64,000 nucleotides of DNA from Hyphomicrobium_A sp963817485 (GTDB lineage: Bacteria > Pseudomonadota > Alphaproteobacteria > Rhizobiales > Hyphomicrobiaceae). Shown in pieces: positions 27,012 to 39,853 of the stretch (position 1 is its first letter; every line of letters starts with the position of its first letter). A model generated the notes under the pieces. It saw nothing but the letters and a program-made list of their open reading frames with translations. It had not been told where the DNA came from and did no database searches. Location: NCBI GenBank assembly GCA_963817485.1, contig CAWFOR010000004.1:66625-130624 (forward strand), read 5' to 3'. The position numbers were made by a program, and so were the translations under genes.

Positions 27012-28049
27012 TCACGAGCGCACGAAGCCGACGATATCCTTCACCTCGTCGAGCACAGGCTTGGCAAGCGCGCGGGCCCGCGCGGCGCCGTCGGCGAGGA
27101 TGGCGTCGATGCCGGAGGGATCGCTCATCAGGCGCTTCGTCTCCGCCGCGATGGGACCAAGCCGCGCGCTGCACAGCTCCGCGAGCGACTTCTTGAAGGA
27201 CGAGAACTGCGCGCCGCCGAACTCGGCCAGGACCTCGGCCTTCGACTTCCCCGCAAGCGCCGCGTAGATGCCGACGAGGTTCTCGGCTTCGGGACGCCCC
27301 TCAAGGCCCTTCTCCTCTGAAGGGAGCGGCTCGGGATCGGTCTTCGCCTTCTGGATCTTCTTGGCGATGGTGTCGGCATCGTCCGTCAGGTTGATGCGCG
27401 ACAGATCGGAGGGGTCCGACTTCGACATCTTCTTCGTCCCATCGCGCAGGCTCATGACGCGCGTCGCCGGGCCGGTGATGACCGGCTCGGGGAGCGGGAA
27501 GAAGGCGCCATCGGCGTGGCCCGCCTTCTCGATCCACGGCTTGAAGTCGTTGTTGAACTTCTGCGCGATGTCGCGGGCAAGCTCCAGGTGCTGCTTCTGG
27601 TCGTCGCCGACGGGAACGTGCGTCGCGCGGTAGGCGAGGATGTCGGCCGCCATCAGGTTTGGATAAACGTAGAGGCCGACCGACGCGTTCTCGCGGTCCT
27701 TGCCGGCCTTCTCCTTGAACTGGGTCATGCGGTTGAGCCAGCCGAGCCGCGCGACGCAGTTGAAGATCCAGGCAAGCTCGGCGTGCGCGGAGACCTCGCT
27801 CTGGTTGAAGAGGATCGAGCGCTTGGGATCGAGGCCGGACGCGATGTAGGTCGCAGTCGCCTGGCGGATCGCACTCTTCAGCTCGTCGGGGTCCTGCCAG
27901 ACGGTGATCGCGTGCATGTCGACGACGCAGTAGATGCACTCGTGCGACTTCTGCAGCGCGATCCAGTTGACCATGGCGCCAAGGTAGTTGCCGAGATGCA
28001 GGCTCCCCGTCGGCTGCATGCCGGAGAACACGCGCTCCTTGAATGCCAT
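27012..28049 (-). CDS. trpS: tryptophanyl-tRNA synthetase
   Basis: A 345-residue class I aminoacyl-tRNA synthetase. The HIGH-type motif is H-L-G-N at residues 18-21, and K-M-S-K-S is at 207-211. G-M-Q-P-T-G-S-L at the N-terminus and P-V-G-D-D-Q-K-Q-H-L-E-L are signature stretches. It charges tRNA-Trp. The start is ATG 28049. It follows murJ on the same strand with a 73-base gap; a gene order murJ-trpS-usp-nfuA is common in this order of bacteria. Confidence 0.97.
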   Translation of the reverse strand: MAFKERVFSGMQPTGSLHLGNYLGAMVNWIALQKSHECIYCVVDMHAITVWQDPDELKSAIRQATATYIASGLDPKRSILFNQSEVSAHAELAWIFNCVARLGWLNRMTQFKEKAGKDRENASVGLYVYPNLMAADILAYRATHVPVGDDQKQHLELARDIAQKFNNDFKPWIEKAGHADGAFFPLPEPVITGPATRVMSLRDGTKKMSKSDPSDLSRINLTDDADTIAKKIQKAKTDPEPLPSEEKGLEGRPEAENLVGIYAALAGKSKAEVLAEFGGAQFSSFKKSLAELCSARLGPIAAETKRLMSDPSGIDAILADGAARARALAKPVLDEVKDIVGFVRS

Positions 28050-28122
28050 TGTCTTCTTCTCCCTCGATCGGGGCGCGTTATGGCGCGCCCAAGCGAAGCG
28101 CGCAAGGTCGCGATGGCGGGAT

Positions 28123-29721
28123 CTACAGCGGCCCGGGCGGCGGCGTCTTGCGCGTCATGAAGCGGCGAAGCTGCTGGAAGTCGAGCGCTCCGGTGCCGAA
28201 CACCGCGATGACGTAGGCGAGGAAGCCCGCCGAGCAGAGCAGGGTCAGCGCAATGGCGCGGGTCAGCTCACGGGTGGGCGGCTCGAAACGGCTGCCAAGC
28301 GCTATGGCGACGAGCCACAGCACGATGGACATTATGAGCGTCGCCAGGAGGATGCGCGGCAGCGAGCGCTTCAGCCGCTTGTCGGCAATGAAGTGACGAT
28401 GCTTCGCCAGCGTCACGTAGAGCAGGCCGGCGTTGAGCCAGCCGCCGAGCGTCGTCGCCACCGCGATGCCGAGGTGGGGCATGAGCCCATAGGCGCGGAA
28501 GAGGAAGAAAAGCGCGATCGAGCCGATGGTATTGGCGGTGAGGCTGATCGAGGCGTAGATCATCGGCGTACGCGTGTCCTCGCGCGCGAAATAGGCGGGC
28601 GAGAACACCTTGATCAGCACGAAGCTCGGCAGCCCAAGCGCGAAGATCGCGAGGGCGTAGGCGGTGGCCGGCGTATCGGCGGCGGTGAACGCGCCGCGCT
28701 CAAACAGCGCCGACACGATCGGAGTGGGCACGACGGCAAGGGCCGCCGCTGCCGGCAGCGTCAGCAGCATGGCGAACTCGAGCGAGCGGTTCTGGCTGTC
28801 CATGACCGCTTCGTGGTTCTCGGCGCGCAGGTGACGCGACACGTCGGGCAGCAACACAACGCCGATGGCAATGCCGACGATGGCGAGCGGCAGCTCATAC
28901 AGGCGATCGGCGTAATAGAGATAGGACACCGCGCCGTTCTGCATCGATGCGATCACGGTGCCGATGACGATGTTGAGCTGCGTCACGCCGCCCGCGATCA
29001 CGCCGGGAATGCCGAGCGCAATCAGGCGGCGCACGCCTTCGGTCATGCGCGGCCAGCGCAGCTTCAGCCAGATGTTGTTGCGCCTCAGGCCATCCATCAG
29101 CAGCCAGAGCTGCAGGATGCCGGCGACGAACACGCCCCACGCCTGAATGACGCCGGCCATGGGTTCGTTCTGATAGCCGAGCGCCATGCCGACGAACGTC
29201 GCCAGCATCATGACGCCGTTCAATACGATGGAGACCGAAGAGCTTTCGACGAACTTGCCGAAGGTGTTGAGCACGCCCGACATCAAGGCAACGAGCGACA
29301 TGCACAACAGGTACGGCATTGTTATGCGCGTCAGCAGCACGGCGAGGTCGAACTTCTCCGGCGTCTCGCTGAAGCCCGGCGCAAGGCCGTACATCAGGAA
29401 CGGCATCGTGATCTCGGTCACGACCGTGATCACCAGCAGGATGAACACGAGGCCCGCCATAGCTTCTTCGGCGAACTGGCGCGCTGCCTCACGCCCCTCG
29501 CCCTCGAGCTGCTTGGCAAACAGCGGCACGAACGCCGCATTGAAGGCGCCCTCGCCGAACAGGCGGCGGAACAGGTTGGGGAAACGGAAGGCGACGAAGA
29601 ACGCGTCGGCAACCAAGCCGCTGCCGAGGATGGCGGCGATCAGGATGTCGCGCAAAAATCCGAACACGCGGCTCAGCAGCGTGAGTCCGCCGACGGTAGC
29701 GAAGGAGCGGTAGAGCTTCAT
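28123..29721 (-). CDS. murJ: lipid II flippase MurJ
   Basis: A 532-residue polytopic membrane protein of the MVF/MurJ family, moving lipid II across the inner membrane for peptidoglycan synthesis. The N-terminus is Y-R-S-F-A-T-V-G-G-L-T-L-L-S-R-V-F-G-F-L-R-D, which includes the conserved arginine-aspartate of the first helix. About 14 hydrophobic helices follow. Start ATG 29721. It is divergent from the rhomboid gene, and no frameshift is seen. Confidence 0.95.
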   Translation of the reverse strand: MKLYRSFATVGGLTLLSRVFGFLRDILIAAILGSGLVADAFFVAFRFPNLFRRLFGEGAFNAAFVPLFAKQLEGEGREAARQFAEEAMAGLVFILLVITVVTEITMPFLMYGLAPGFSETPEKFDLAVLLTRITMPYLLCMSLVALMSGVLNTFGKFVESSSVSIVLNGVMMLATFVGMALGYQNEPMAGVIQAWGVFVAGILQLWLLMDGLRRNNIWLKLRWPRMTEGVRRLIALGIPGVIAGGVTQLNIVIGTVIASMQNGAVSYLYYADRLYELPLAIVGIAIGVVLLPDVSRHLRAENHEAVMDSQNRSLEFAMLLTLPAAAALAVVPTPIVSALFERGAFTAADTPATAYALAIFALGLPSFVLIKVFSPAYFAREDTRTPMIYASISLTANTIGSIALFFLFRAYGLMPHLGIAVATTLGGWLNAGLLYVTLAKHRHFIADKRLKRSLPRILLATLIMSIVLWLVAIALGSRFEPPTRELTRAIALTLLCSAGFLAYVIAVFGTGALDFQQLRRFMTRKTPPPGPL

Positions 29722-29865
29722 GGGCGCTGAGCGGTAGCGGAGCCCTCTCGCAAGAGCAAGGACTTAGCAGGCCTTGCGACGTCTTTCCCCGCAGCGTTGT
29801 GCCCGCGTTGACATCGCCACGAGGATCGCCGACAAAATCCAGGGCTTTTGGGGAGGCGCAAGCGC

Positions 29866-30537
29866 ATGTTTCCGCTCGGTGACGACGACTCCCAACGACG
29901 CTCGGTCCCCTACGTCACCTATGCGCTCATCGCTATCAACCTCCTCGTCTTCCTGCTCGAGCTGCAGAACGGCGACGAGTTCATCCAGCAATGGGCGTTC
30001 ATACCGCACCGCTTTGCCGAGCACCCGGCGGAGCAGATTGCGACGGTGTTCAGCGCCATGTTCATGCACGGGAGCTGGCTGCACCTCGGCGGCAACATGC
30101 TCTATCTGTGGATCTTCGGAGACAACGTCGAGGACGAATTCGGGCACGTCAAATACCTGCTGTTCTATCTGTTGGCTGGCATCGCGGCGACATTCGCACA
30201 GTTCGCCGCCGCGTCCGGCTCGAACGTTCCCAACGTGGGCGCGTCAGGCGCGATCGCCGGCGTGCTCGGTGCCTACATCCTGATGTTTCCCAATGCGCGC
30301 ATCAACGTGCTGCTCGGGCGCCAGGTCGTCGCCATGCCGGCGCTGATCGTCTTGGGCTTCTGGATCGTGCTGCAGCTCATCAGTGGCGTCGGCACGATTG
30401 CGACGACGAGCTCAGACGTAGGCGGCGTCGCCTACATGGCGCACGTGGGCGGCTTTGCCGCGGGCTTCCTGATGGCCTTCCTGTTCCGCGGCCGCAGCCG
30501 CGGCGGCGGTGGCGGCGATCCGCAGATTTCGGCCTGA
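29866..30537 (+). CDS. rhomboid-family intramembrane serine protease
   Basis: A 223-residue protein with six membrane helices. Catalytic serine S127 lies in G-A-S-G-A-I-A-G and the histidine H193 in M-A-H-V-G-G-F, as in GlpG-type rhomboids. The H-G-S-W-L-H-L-G-G-N-M motif (residues 68-78) is also conserved. The start is ATG 29866, with GGGGAGG at a good distance; a TTG start at 29848 would lie across this site. The substrate is unknown. The C-terminus ends in an Arg/Gly-rich tail (RGRSRGGGGG). Confidence 0.93.
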   Translation: MFPLGDDDSQRRSVPYVTYALIAINLLVFLLELQNGDEFIQQWAFIPHRFAEHPAEQIATVFSAMFMHGSWLHLGGNMLYLWIFGDNVEDEFGHVKYLLFYLLAGIAATFAQFAAASGSNVPNVGASGAIAGVLGAYILMFPNARINVLLGRQVVAMPALIVLGFWIVLQLISGVGTIATTSSDVGGVAYMAHVGGFAAGFLMAFLFRGRSRGGGGGDPQISA

Positions 30538-30645
30538 TCAAACCGCTGTGAGCTTAACCCTCTATCCGGCGCTCGCCTTGAACGGGCCGCGCTTTTGCCC
30601 GACAATGTGCGCTGGCCGGGGGGCTAGGGGCATGGGACGAGAACC

Positions 30646-31632
30646 ATGATTCGCCTGGCTGTGCCGATCATCCTGCTTCTTTTGATGCTGCTCGGCGGCA
30701 CGTGGGTGCTCGTGGGCTCGCTCGAGGCGCCGGAGGCCACCCGCAAGCCGGCGACCACGAAAGAGCGGCAAGCCGCAGCTTCGAAGATCGAGCTACCCGA
30801 CCTCGGCGCCGCGACCCCAGAGCCCAGCCAGGGCGCGCCGAAGGCCTCCTTCGACGTCGCGCGTATCGACCCCAAGGGCACCTCCGTCTTCGCCGGCCGC
30901 GCCGAGCCAGGGACCAGCGTCACCGTCATGGGCGACGGCAAGGCGCTCGGCACCGCGCAAGCCGACGCGAACGGCGAGTGGTCGCTGGCGACGGAGGAGA
31001 AGCTCGCGAGCGCCGATCCCAAGCTCGAATTGAAGACGAAGTCCGCCGCCCAGGTCCAGAAGGAGCGCGAGGAGCAGGCGCGGCTTGCAGCGCTTTCTCC
31101 CCAACCGACGCCGATCCCGCCGGAGGCGCGCTCTGCCGGCGCCGTGACCTCGCATCTCCTGAAGGACCTCGAAGGCATGGTGAAGGACGCGCGCACAACT
31201 ACGCCGCCTCCCGCCGCCGGTGCCGACACGGCGGCGCCCACGAGCCTCGCGGCGGCGCCTCCGCCGAGCGAGCCCGGCGTGCACAAGTCCGTCCCCGTGC
31301 CGATCACCTTCGTCTTCAACGAGCCTACGCTGACGGACGACGGCAAGAGAGCCGCCACGCTGCTGCTCGAGTATCTGCGGCTGAAGCACTTCGCCAAGAT
31401 CTCGCTCACCGGCCATGCGGACGAGCGCGGCACGGATGAGCTCAACATGACGCTCTCGAAGGAGAGGCTCGATACCGTGGCGCGCTTCCTGAAGGACGGC
31501 GGGTTCCAGGGCGAGCTCGAGCTGATCCCCAAAGGCAAGCGCGAGCCGTTCTCCGGCGTCGTGCGCAGCCAGTATTCGCTCGAGGATCTCTACCAGCTCG
31601 ATCGCCGCGTAGAGCTCGTCATCACCCAATAA
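30646..31632 (+). CDS. membrane-anchored OmpA-domain protein
   Basis: A 328-residue protein. One N-terminal membrane helix (AVPIILLLLMLLGGTWVLV) is followed by a linker and a small beta domain (FAGRAEPGTSVTVMGDGKAL) like bacterial Ig-like modules. A proline/alanine-rich stretch comes next, and then a C-terminal OmpA-like peptidoglycan-binding domain (ISLTGHADERGTDELNMTLSK). The helix is not cleaved by any obvious motif, so the protein is probably anchored in the inner membrane and reaches to the cell wall. It is convergent with glnD with only 12 bases between stops. Confidence 0.85.
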   Translation: MIRLAVPIILLLLMLLGGTWVLVGSLEAPEATRKPATTKERQAAASKIELPDLGAATPEPSQGAPKASFDVARIDPKGTSVFAGRAEPGTSVTVMGDGKALGTAQADANGEWSLATEEKLASADPKLELKTKSAAQVQKEREEQARLAALSPQPTPIPPEARSAGAVTSHLLKDLEGMVKDARTTTPPPAAGADTAAPTSLAAAPPPSEPGVHKSVPVPITFVFNEPTLTDDGKRAATLLLEYLRLKHFAKISLTGHADERGTDELNMTLSKERLDTVARFLKDGGFQGELELIPKGKREPFSGVVRSQYSLEDLYQLDRRVELVITQ

Positions 31633-31644
31633 GCCGCCGTTGCC

Positions 31645-34434
31645 TTAGGCTTTGGCGGGGAGCTCGGTTGCCGACTTTACCGGCTCGCCCTCGAGCACCT
31701 TCTGCAGCTGCTCGCGGATCGCCGCCTGGCGCGGCTCGTGCGTGACCTTCTTGCCCGTGAGGTCGGTGACGTAGAACACGTCGACCGCCTTCTCGCCGTA
31801 TGTGGTGATGTGCGCCGACGTGATGTCGAGGAACAGGTTCGACATGGTGCTCGTCAGCTCATAGAGGAGACCGGGCCGGTCACGTCCCGCCACCTCGATC
31901 ACGGTGAACTGATCCGACAGCGCGTTGTTGACGATCACCTCCGGCTCGACCGTGAAGGCCATGATACGCCGCGGCGGCGCACCGCGCGCGGCCATCAGAT
32001 CGCGCATCCAGGCATCGCCGCGTAAGAGGCGCTCGATCGTGTCGCCGATGCGGCGTCCGCGCCGCAGCTCGTCCTCATCCTCGCGGAACTCGCGGTTCAA
32101 GAGGAAGGTGTCGAGCGCATAGCCGTCGCGCGTCGTCATGATGTGGGCACCGGCGATGTTGGCACCCGCTGCCGCGCAGGCGCCGGCGAACAGCGCCAGC
32201 AGCCGCGGATGGTTGGGCGCGATCACGGTGAGCTCGGTAACGGCGGTGAAGGCGTCGGTCGTCGTCTCGGTGGCGAGATGCAGGCCTTCCTTCTCCGCCC
32301 GCTGCAACAACTTTGCGTGCTCCACCTGGCGCGCGGTGTCGGTGCGCATCCAGTAATCGGGATAGTGGCGCTCGACGAAGCGCTCGACCTCGGCTGGAGG
32401 CCAATCGGCGAGCTCCCTGCGCAGAGCTTCCTGGGCGTTCGCGACGCGCTGGCTGCGCTTCACCTGCGTATGGCCGCCCGCCACGACCGGCTCGGTCTCG
32501 TAATAAAGCGTGCGCAGGAGCTGGCCCTTCCAGCCGTTCCAAACGCCAGGTCCGACGGCGCGGATGTCGGCGACCGTCAGCAGCAGCAACAGCTTCAGCC
32601 GCTCGGGGCTCTGCACCACGTCGGCGAAATCGCGGATGGTCTTTGGATCGGAAAGGTCGCGGCTCTGCGCGATGCTGCTCATCACCAGGTGCTTCTCGAC
32701 GAGCCACGCAACCGTCTCCGTCTCGGCCGCACTCAGTCCGAAGCGGGGCCCGAGCTTGCGGGCGACGCGCGCCCCGACCATCGAATGGTCCTCCTCCTGG
32801 CCCTTGCCGATGTCGTGCAGGAACGCGGCGACGAACAGCGCGCGGCGGTTCTGGATGGTCTTGATGATCTCGGTTGAGAGCGGCAGCTCGCGCGAGGCGC
32901 CGCCGCGCTCGATATCGGTCAACATGCCGATCGTCCGGATGAGATGCTCGTCGACCGTGTAGCTGTGGTACATGTTGAACTGCGTCATGGAGACGACGCG
33001 CCCGAACTCGGGGACGAAGCGGCCGAGCACGCCGGCTTCATTCATGCGCCGCAGCGACATCTCGGCGCCGGTTTCACGGCTCAGCAGCTCCACGAAAATG
33101 CGGTTCGCCTCCGGGTCGGCGCGCAGCTTGTCGTCGATGAGGCGCAGCGACTGGCGCAAGAGCCGGATCGCATCCGGGTGCAGGAACGCGTTCGTCTGGC
33201 TCGCCTCGGCGAAGAAGCGGATGAGGTTCACAGGATCGCGCTTGAACACCTCCGGGTCGGCGACGTTCAACCGATCGTTGTCGATGCGGAAATCGGTACG
33301 CGTGCGGAGCTGGCGCCGCGCCTTCCAGTTGAGCGGGCGCAACAGCCGGCTCAGGCCCGGCGACGTTTTGAGCTGCTGCATCTCGAGCGCCGCGCACAGG
33401 ATTGTGGTCAGGTCGCCCACGTCCTTCGCCACGAGAAAATAGTGCTTCATGAAGCGCTCGACCGCGAGGAGGCCGCTGCGGCTGTGGTAACTGAGCTGCT
33501 CCGCGAGCCAGGGCTGCACGTCGAACGAGAGCACCTCCTCGGCGCGACCGTTAAAGAAGTGCAGGTAGCAGCGGATGGTCCAGAGGAAGTCCTCGCAGCG
33601 GCGGAAGGTGGCGACCTCATCCTGCTTGAAGATGCCGGCGGCAACCGTCGCCGCGCCCACGCCCTGGCCGTAAAGGTATTTTGAGAGCCAATGCAGCGTG
33701 TGCAGATCGCGCAGGCCGCCCTTTCCGTCCTTGATGTTGGGCTCGACCTTGTAGCGGCTCTCGCCCGCTCCCTGATGGCGCGCATCGCGCTCGGCCATCT
33801 TGGCGTCGATGAAGCGGCGTGCCGTGCCTTCGACGACTTCGGTGCGAAAACGCTGCTCGAAGCGGGCGTAGAGCTGCGCGTCGCCGTGGATGAGGCGCGC
33901 ATCGAGCAGCGAGGTGCGGATCGTGATGTCGCGGTGCCGAGCTTGATGCACTGATCGATCGTGCGCGTCGCGTGCCCGACCTTGAAGCCCAGGTCCCACA
34001 GCACGTAGAGCATGTACTCGGCGACGCTCTCGCCCCACGGCGTCTGCTTGTAGGGGAGCAGGAACAACAGATCGATGTCGGAGTAGGGGGCGAGCAGGCC
34101 GCGTCCGTAGCCCCCCGTCGCGACGATCGCCATGCGCTCGGCGTCGGACGGGATTGGTCGCCCGATAGACGTGGGCGACGGTGTAGTCGTAGAGCACGCG
34201 GATGAGCTCGTCCTGGAACGTGGAAAGGCCGGCGGCGCAGCGGCGCCCGTTGCCGTCCGCCTCGAGCCCCTTGCGTGCCGCTTCCCGAGCCGCCGCCACC
34301 AGGGCCTTCAGGCGGAGGATGAGCGTGGGCCGCGCCTGCGCCGCGTCGCCGTGCGCGCGGAAAGCCGCACTCAGCTCCTCGCGCAGCTCGCGCGGGTCGA
34401 AGTAGGGAGCCGATCTCTGAATCGCTGTGTCCAT
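31645..34434 (-). CDS. glnD: bifunctional uridylyltransferase/uridylyl-removing enzyme GlnD, two compensating frameshifts
   Basis: About 930 residues. GlnD senses glutamine and modifies PII. After an N-terminal helical part, the nucleotidyltransferase motif (GGYGRGLLAPYSDIDLLFLL, with its D-x-D) is in a second frame between about 34151 and 33933. Extra C at 34150-34152 and a missing base near 33933 restore a single frame. The rest is continuous: GlnD linker (Y-K-V-E-P-N-I-K-D-G-K-G-G-L-R-D), HD domain (H-D-I-G-K-G) and two C-terminal ACT domains (TVIAPNHPRLLALFAGA, and VIEVAGRDRPGLLYELTS). All catalytic residues are present, so this is an intact gene with sequence errors. Confidence 0.95.
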   Translation of the reverse strand: MDTAIQRSAPYFDPRELREELSAAFRAHGDAAQARPTLILRLKALVAAAREAARKGLEADGNGRRCAAGLSTFQDELIRVLYDYTVAHVYRATNPVRRRAHGDRRDGGLRTRPARPLLRHRSVVPAPLQADAVGRERRRVHALRAVGPGLQGRARDAHDRSVHQARHRDITIRTSLLDARLIHGDAQLYARFEQRFRTEVVEGTARRFIDAKMAERDARHQGAGESRYKVEPNIKDGKGGLRDLHTLHWLSKYLYGQGVGAATVAAGIFKQDEVATFRRCEDFLWTIRCYLHFFNGRAEEVLSFDVQPWLAEQLSYHSRSGLLAVERFMKHYFLVAKDVGDLTTILCAALEMQQLKTSPGLSRLLRPLNWKARRQLRTRTDFRIDNDRLNVADPEVFKRDPVNLIRFFAEASQTNAFLHPDAIRLLRQSLRLIDDKLRADPEANRIFVELLSRETGAEMSLRRMNEAGVLGRFVPEFGRVVSMTQFNMYHSYTVDEHLIRTIGMLTDIERGGASRELPLSTEIIKTIQNRRALFVAAFLHDIGKGQEEDHSMVGARVARKLGPRFGLSAAETETVAWLVEKHLVMSSIAQSRDLSDPKTIRDFADVVQSPERLKLLLLLTVADIRAVGPGVWNGWKGQLLRTLYYETEPVVAGGHTQVKRSQRVANAQEALRRELADWPPAEVERFVERHYPDYWMRTDTARQVEHAKLLQRAEKEGLHLATETTTDAFTAVTELTVIAPNHPRLLALFAGACAAAGANIAGAHIMTTRDGYALDTFLLNREFREDEDELRRGRRIGDTIERLLRGDAWMRDLMAARGAPPRRIMAFTVEPEVIVNNALSDQFTVIEVAGRDRPGLLYELTSTMSNLFLDITSAHITTYGEKAVDVFYVTDLTGKKVTHEPRQAAIREQLQKVLEGEPVKSATELPAKA

Positions 34435-34482
34435 TGCGCCTGAATGTAGTGCAGCTTTCGCCGCAGCCTAACTACGCATTCC

Positions 34483-37345
34483 CTAACTTTCGCGTTCCGG
34501 GTCCGAGCTTTCGCGCCGCAGCGATTTGAGCCTGTAGAGGGCATCCAGCGCCGAGCGCGGGGTCATGTCGTCGGGGTTGAGCTCGTCCACGGCCTTGTCC
34601 ACGGCCGAGGGGCCGCTTGGCACCGGCGGCGCCTGCGCGCGGGTTACAGCAAACAGGGGCAGCTCGTCGAGGGTGTCATTGCGCGCACTCTTCCTTCCAT
34701 CGGACTTTTCGAGCAGCGCCAGCACCTCGCGCGCCCGGCCGAGCACGGTTGCGGGGAGGCCAGCGAGCTTTGCAACCTGGATGCCGTAGGAGCGGTCGGC
34801 GGCGCCGGGCTTCACCTTGTGCAGGAACACGATCTCGTCGTGCCACTCGCGCACGTCCATCGTCACGTTGGCGACGTGGGGCAGGCGGCGGCCGAGCGCG
34901 GTCAGCTCGTGATAGTGGGTCGCAAACAGCGTGCGCGCGCCAACCACCTCGTGCAGGAACTCGACCGTCGCCCAGGCGATCGACAGGCCGTCGAAGGTCG
35001 CGGTGCCGCGGCCGATCTCGTCCAGGATGATGAGCGACCGGCGGCTCGCCTGATTGAGGATGGCGGCCGTCTCGACCATCTCGACCATGAACGTGGAACG
35101 CCCGCGCGCGAGATCGTCCGAGGCGCCGACGCGGCTGAACAGGCGGTCGACCGCACCGATGGTCGCCGAGCGCGCCGGCACGTAGGAGCCCATCTGCGCC
35201 AGCACGACAATCAAGGCGTTTTGGCGCAGGAAGGTCGACTTGCCTGCCATGTTGGGCCCGGTGACGAGCCAGATGCGGCCGCCCTCCGCTTCCTCCACGG
35301 CGCCCGAGGGCTCCGTGGACCCTAGGACGCAATCGTTCTCGATGAAGGGACCGGCCTTCGCCGACGCGAGCGCCTGTTCGACCACGGGATGGCGTCCGCC
35401 GCGAATCTCGAAGGCCTCGCTGTCGTCGACGACGGGACGGGTGTAGCCCTCATGGCGCGCAAGCTCGGCGAGACCGGCGGTGGCGTCGAGCTCGGCCAAC
35501 GCCGCAGCGATCTCGCTCAAGCCCCGCTCCTCGCGCTGCACCGCCTCGCTGAGCTCCGCGAACACCTCCTGCTCGAGGCTCAGCGCGCGCTCGGTCGCCG
35601 AGGCGATGCGGCCCTCGGTCTCGATCAGCTCCGGTGTCGAGAAGCGCACGGCATTCGCCATCGTCTGCCGGTGCCGGAACTCGCCCGCGAGCTTACCTTC
35701 GAGCAGCGGCTTGGCATTCGCCTGCGTCACCTCGATGTAGAAGCCGAGGATGTTGTTATGGCGCACCTTCAGCGACTTCACGCCCGTGCGCTCGATGTAT
35801 GTCGCTTCGAGCCCGGCCATCACGCCGCGGCTGTCCTCCTTCAAGCGGCGTGCCTCGTCGAGCTCCGATTTGAAGCCTTCGCGCACGAAGCCGCCGTCGC
35901 GGCGCAGATGCGGCGGGTCGTCGACGAGAGCGCCAGCGAGCGCGGCGTGGAGATCGTCGGCGACCGACCCGAGACGCACGGAGATGCGAGGACAGCTCGG
36001 CTGGCAGGCCCATGCCGTCCCCGTCACCCGCGAGCAGCTCCAGGACGCGGGCGGCGATGCCAAGCGCGTCGCGCACGGCACCGAGATCGCGTGGCGAGCC
36101 GCGTGCGAAGGCGAGGCGGGAGACGGCGCGCGCAAGATCGGGTGCGGAGCGCAGGCTATCGCGCAGCGCTTCGCGCAAGCTCTCCTGGTCGATGAGAAAG
36201 CCGACGGCATCGAGCCGCGACTCGATCTGGCGCGTATCGCGCAATGGGCTGGCGAGGCGCCCGGCAAGCTCGCGCGCGCCGGCTCCCGTGACTGTGCGGT
36301 CGATGGCGCCGAGCAGGCTTCCCTGCTTCTCGCCCGCAGTCGAGCGGGTCAATTCCAGGCTCGCGCGGCTTGCCGCATCGATGAGCAGGAGCGAGTCGGA
36401 ACCGGATTTCCGCGGCGGCCGCAATACGGGCCTGCGTCCGATCTGGGTCAGCTCGACATACTTTAGGAGCGCGCCGACCGCGGCAAGCTCGGCCCGTGCG
36501 AAATCGCCGAAGCCGCCGAGCTCGGCCACCTTCAACTGCTGCTTCAGCGCAGCTTCCCCGGCGAGGCTGTCGAAGTAGGCCGTAGGCACCGGCGTTGCGG
36601 CAGCACCCGCAAGCTCGATCCAGCGCTTGAGCCAGGCGTCGCCGAAGAGGGCGTCGCTCAGGATCACCTCGCTCGGCGAAAGCCGCGTAAGCTCGCCCGG
36701 CAGGTCTGCACCCTTCACCTCGCCGACCTCGAACTCGCCCGTCGAAATGTCGAGCGAGGCGAGCGCCAGCGTGGCTTCGGCCGGTACCTTTCCGCCGGCT
36801 CCGCCCGCCGACCCCCCGAGGAACAGCGCCGTGAGGTAGTTGCGCGCCTTGGCGTCGAGGAGCGCGTCCTCCGTCAGCGTCCCCGGCGTGACGAGGCGCA
36901 CGACATCGCGGCGCACGACGGCTTTCGAGCCGCGCTTCCTTGCCTCCGCCGGATCCTCGAGCTGCTCGGCGACGGCGACGCGGTGGCCCGCCCGTATCAG
37001 CCGCTGCAGGTACTCGTCCGCGCGATGGATCGGCACCCCGCACATGGGGATGTCCTGACCCTGATGCTTTCCCCGTTTCGTCAGCACGATGCCGAGCGCA
37101 GCCGAGGCGGTGACGGCATCGTCGAAGAAGAGCTCGTAGAAATCGCCCATGCGGTACCAGAGCAGGCAATCGGGATTGGCCGCCTTGATCTCGAGGAACT
37201 GCGCCATGGAGGGGCTCGCCTCGGCCGGCGGCGCGGAGGGCAAAGGGGTCACCTGCACAGGCTCGATCGGCGCGGCAGCGCTGGCTGCCACCGGCGGCGG
37301 CTCCTCATGCTTTGGTCGTGCGCGCTTGGCCGCCAAGGTCCCCAC
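34483..37345 (-). CDS. mutS: DNA mismatch repair protein MutS, one frameshift
   Basis: About 950 residues. The N-terminal mismatch-binding domain has the wedge motif G-D-F-Y-E-L-F after Y-R-M, followed by the connector and lever. The C-terminal ATPase has Walker A G-P-N-M-A-G-K-S-T, Walker B L-I-I-L-D-E-I-G-R-G-T and T-H-Y-H-E-L. N- and C-terminal halves are in two frames; the change is near 35984-35988, inside the lever domain (L-P-A-E-L-S, then R-L-G-S-V-A-D-D). The start is GTG 37345, giving a ~45-residue Pro/Ala leader before M-A-Q-F-L-E-I-K; a later ATG at that Met is an alternative. It is 48 bases from the glnD start. Confidence 0.95.
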
Positions 37346-37554
37346 CTGTCCCAGCCCTCACCCCTGCTCGCAGGATAGCGGCCCCGCGAGCGACCTCAAA
37401 GCCGGCTCAAAGCCGACATGGCGCAGGAAAAATCGAGCGTCCACAGCGCCCTGTTAATGCTTGCTCGATTGTTTCGGGCGCACCGTCGCCTTATGGTGCC
37501 CGATCCTCAGCGCCTGGCCGAAAAACCGGCCCAAAACACAAGACTGCCGCACCG

Positions 37555-39837
<2,283 letters not shown>

Positions 39838-39853
39838 GCGCCGCTGCCGCCGC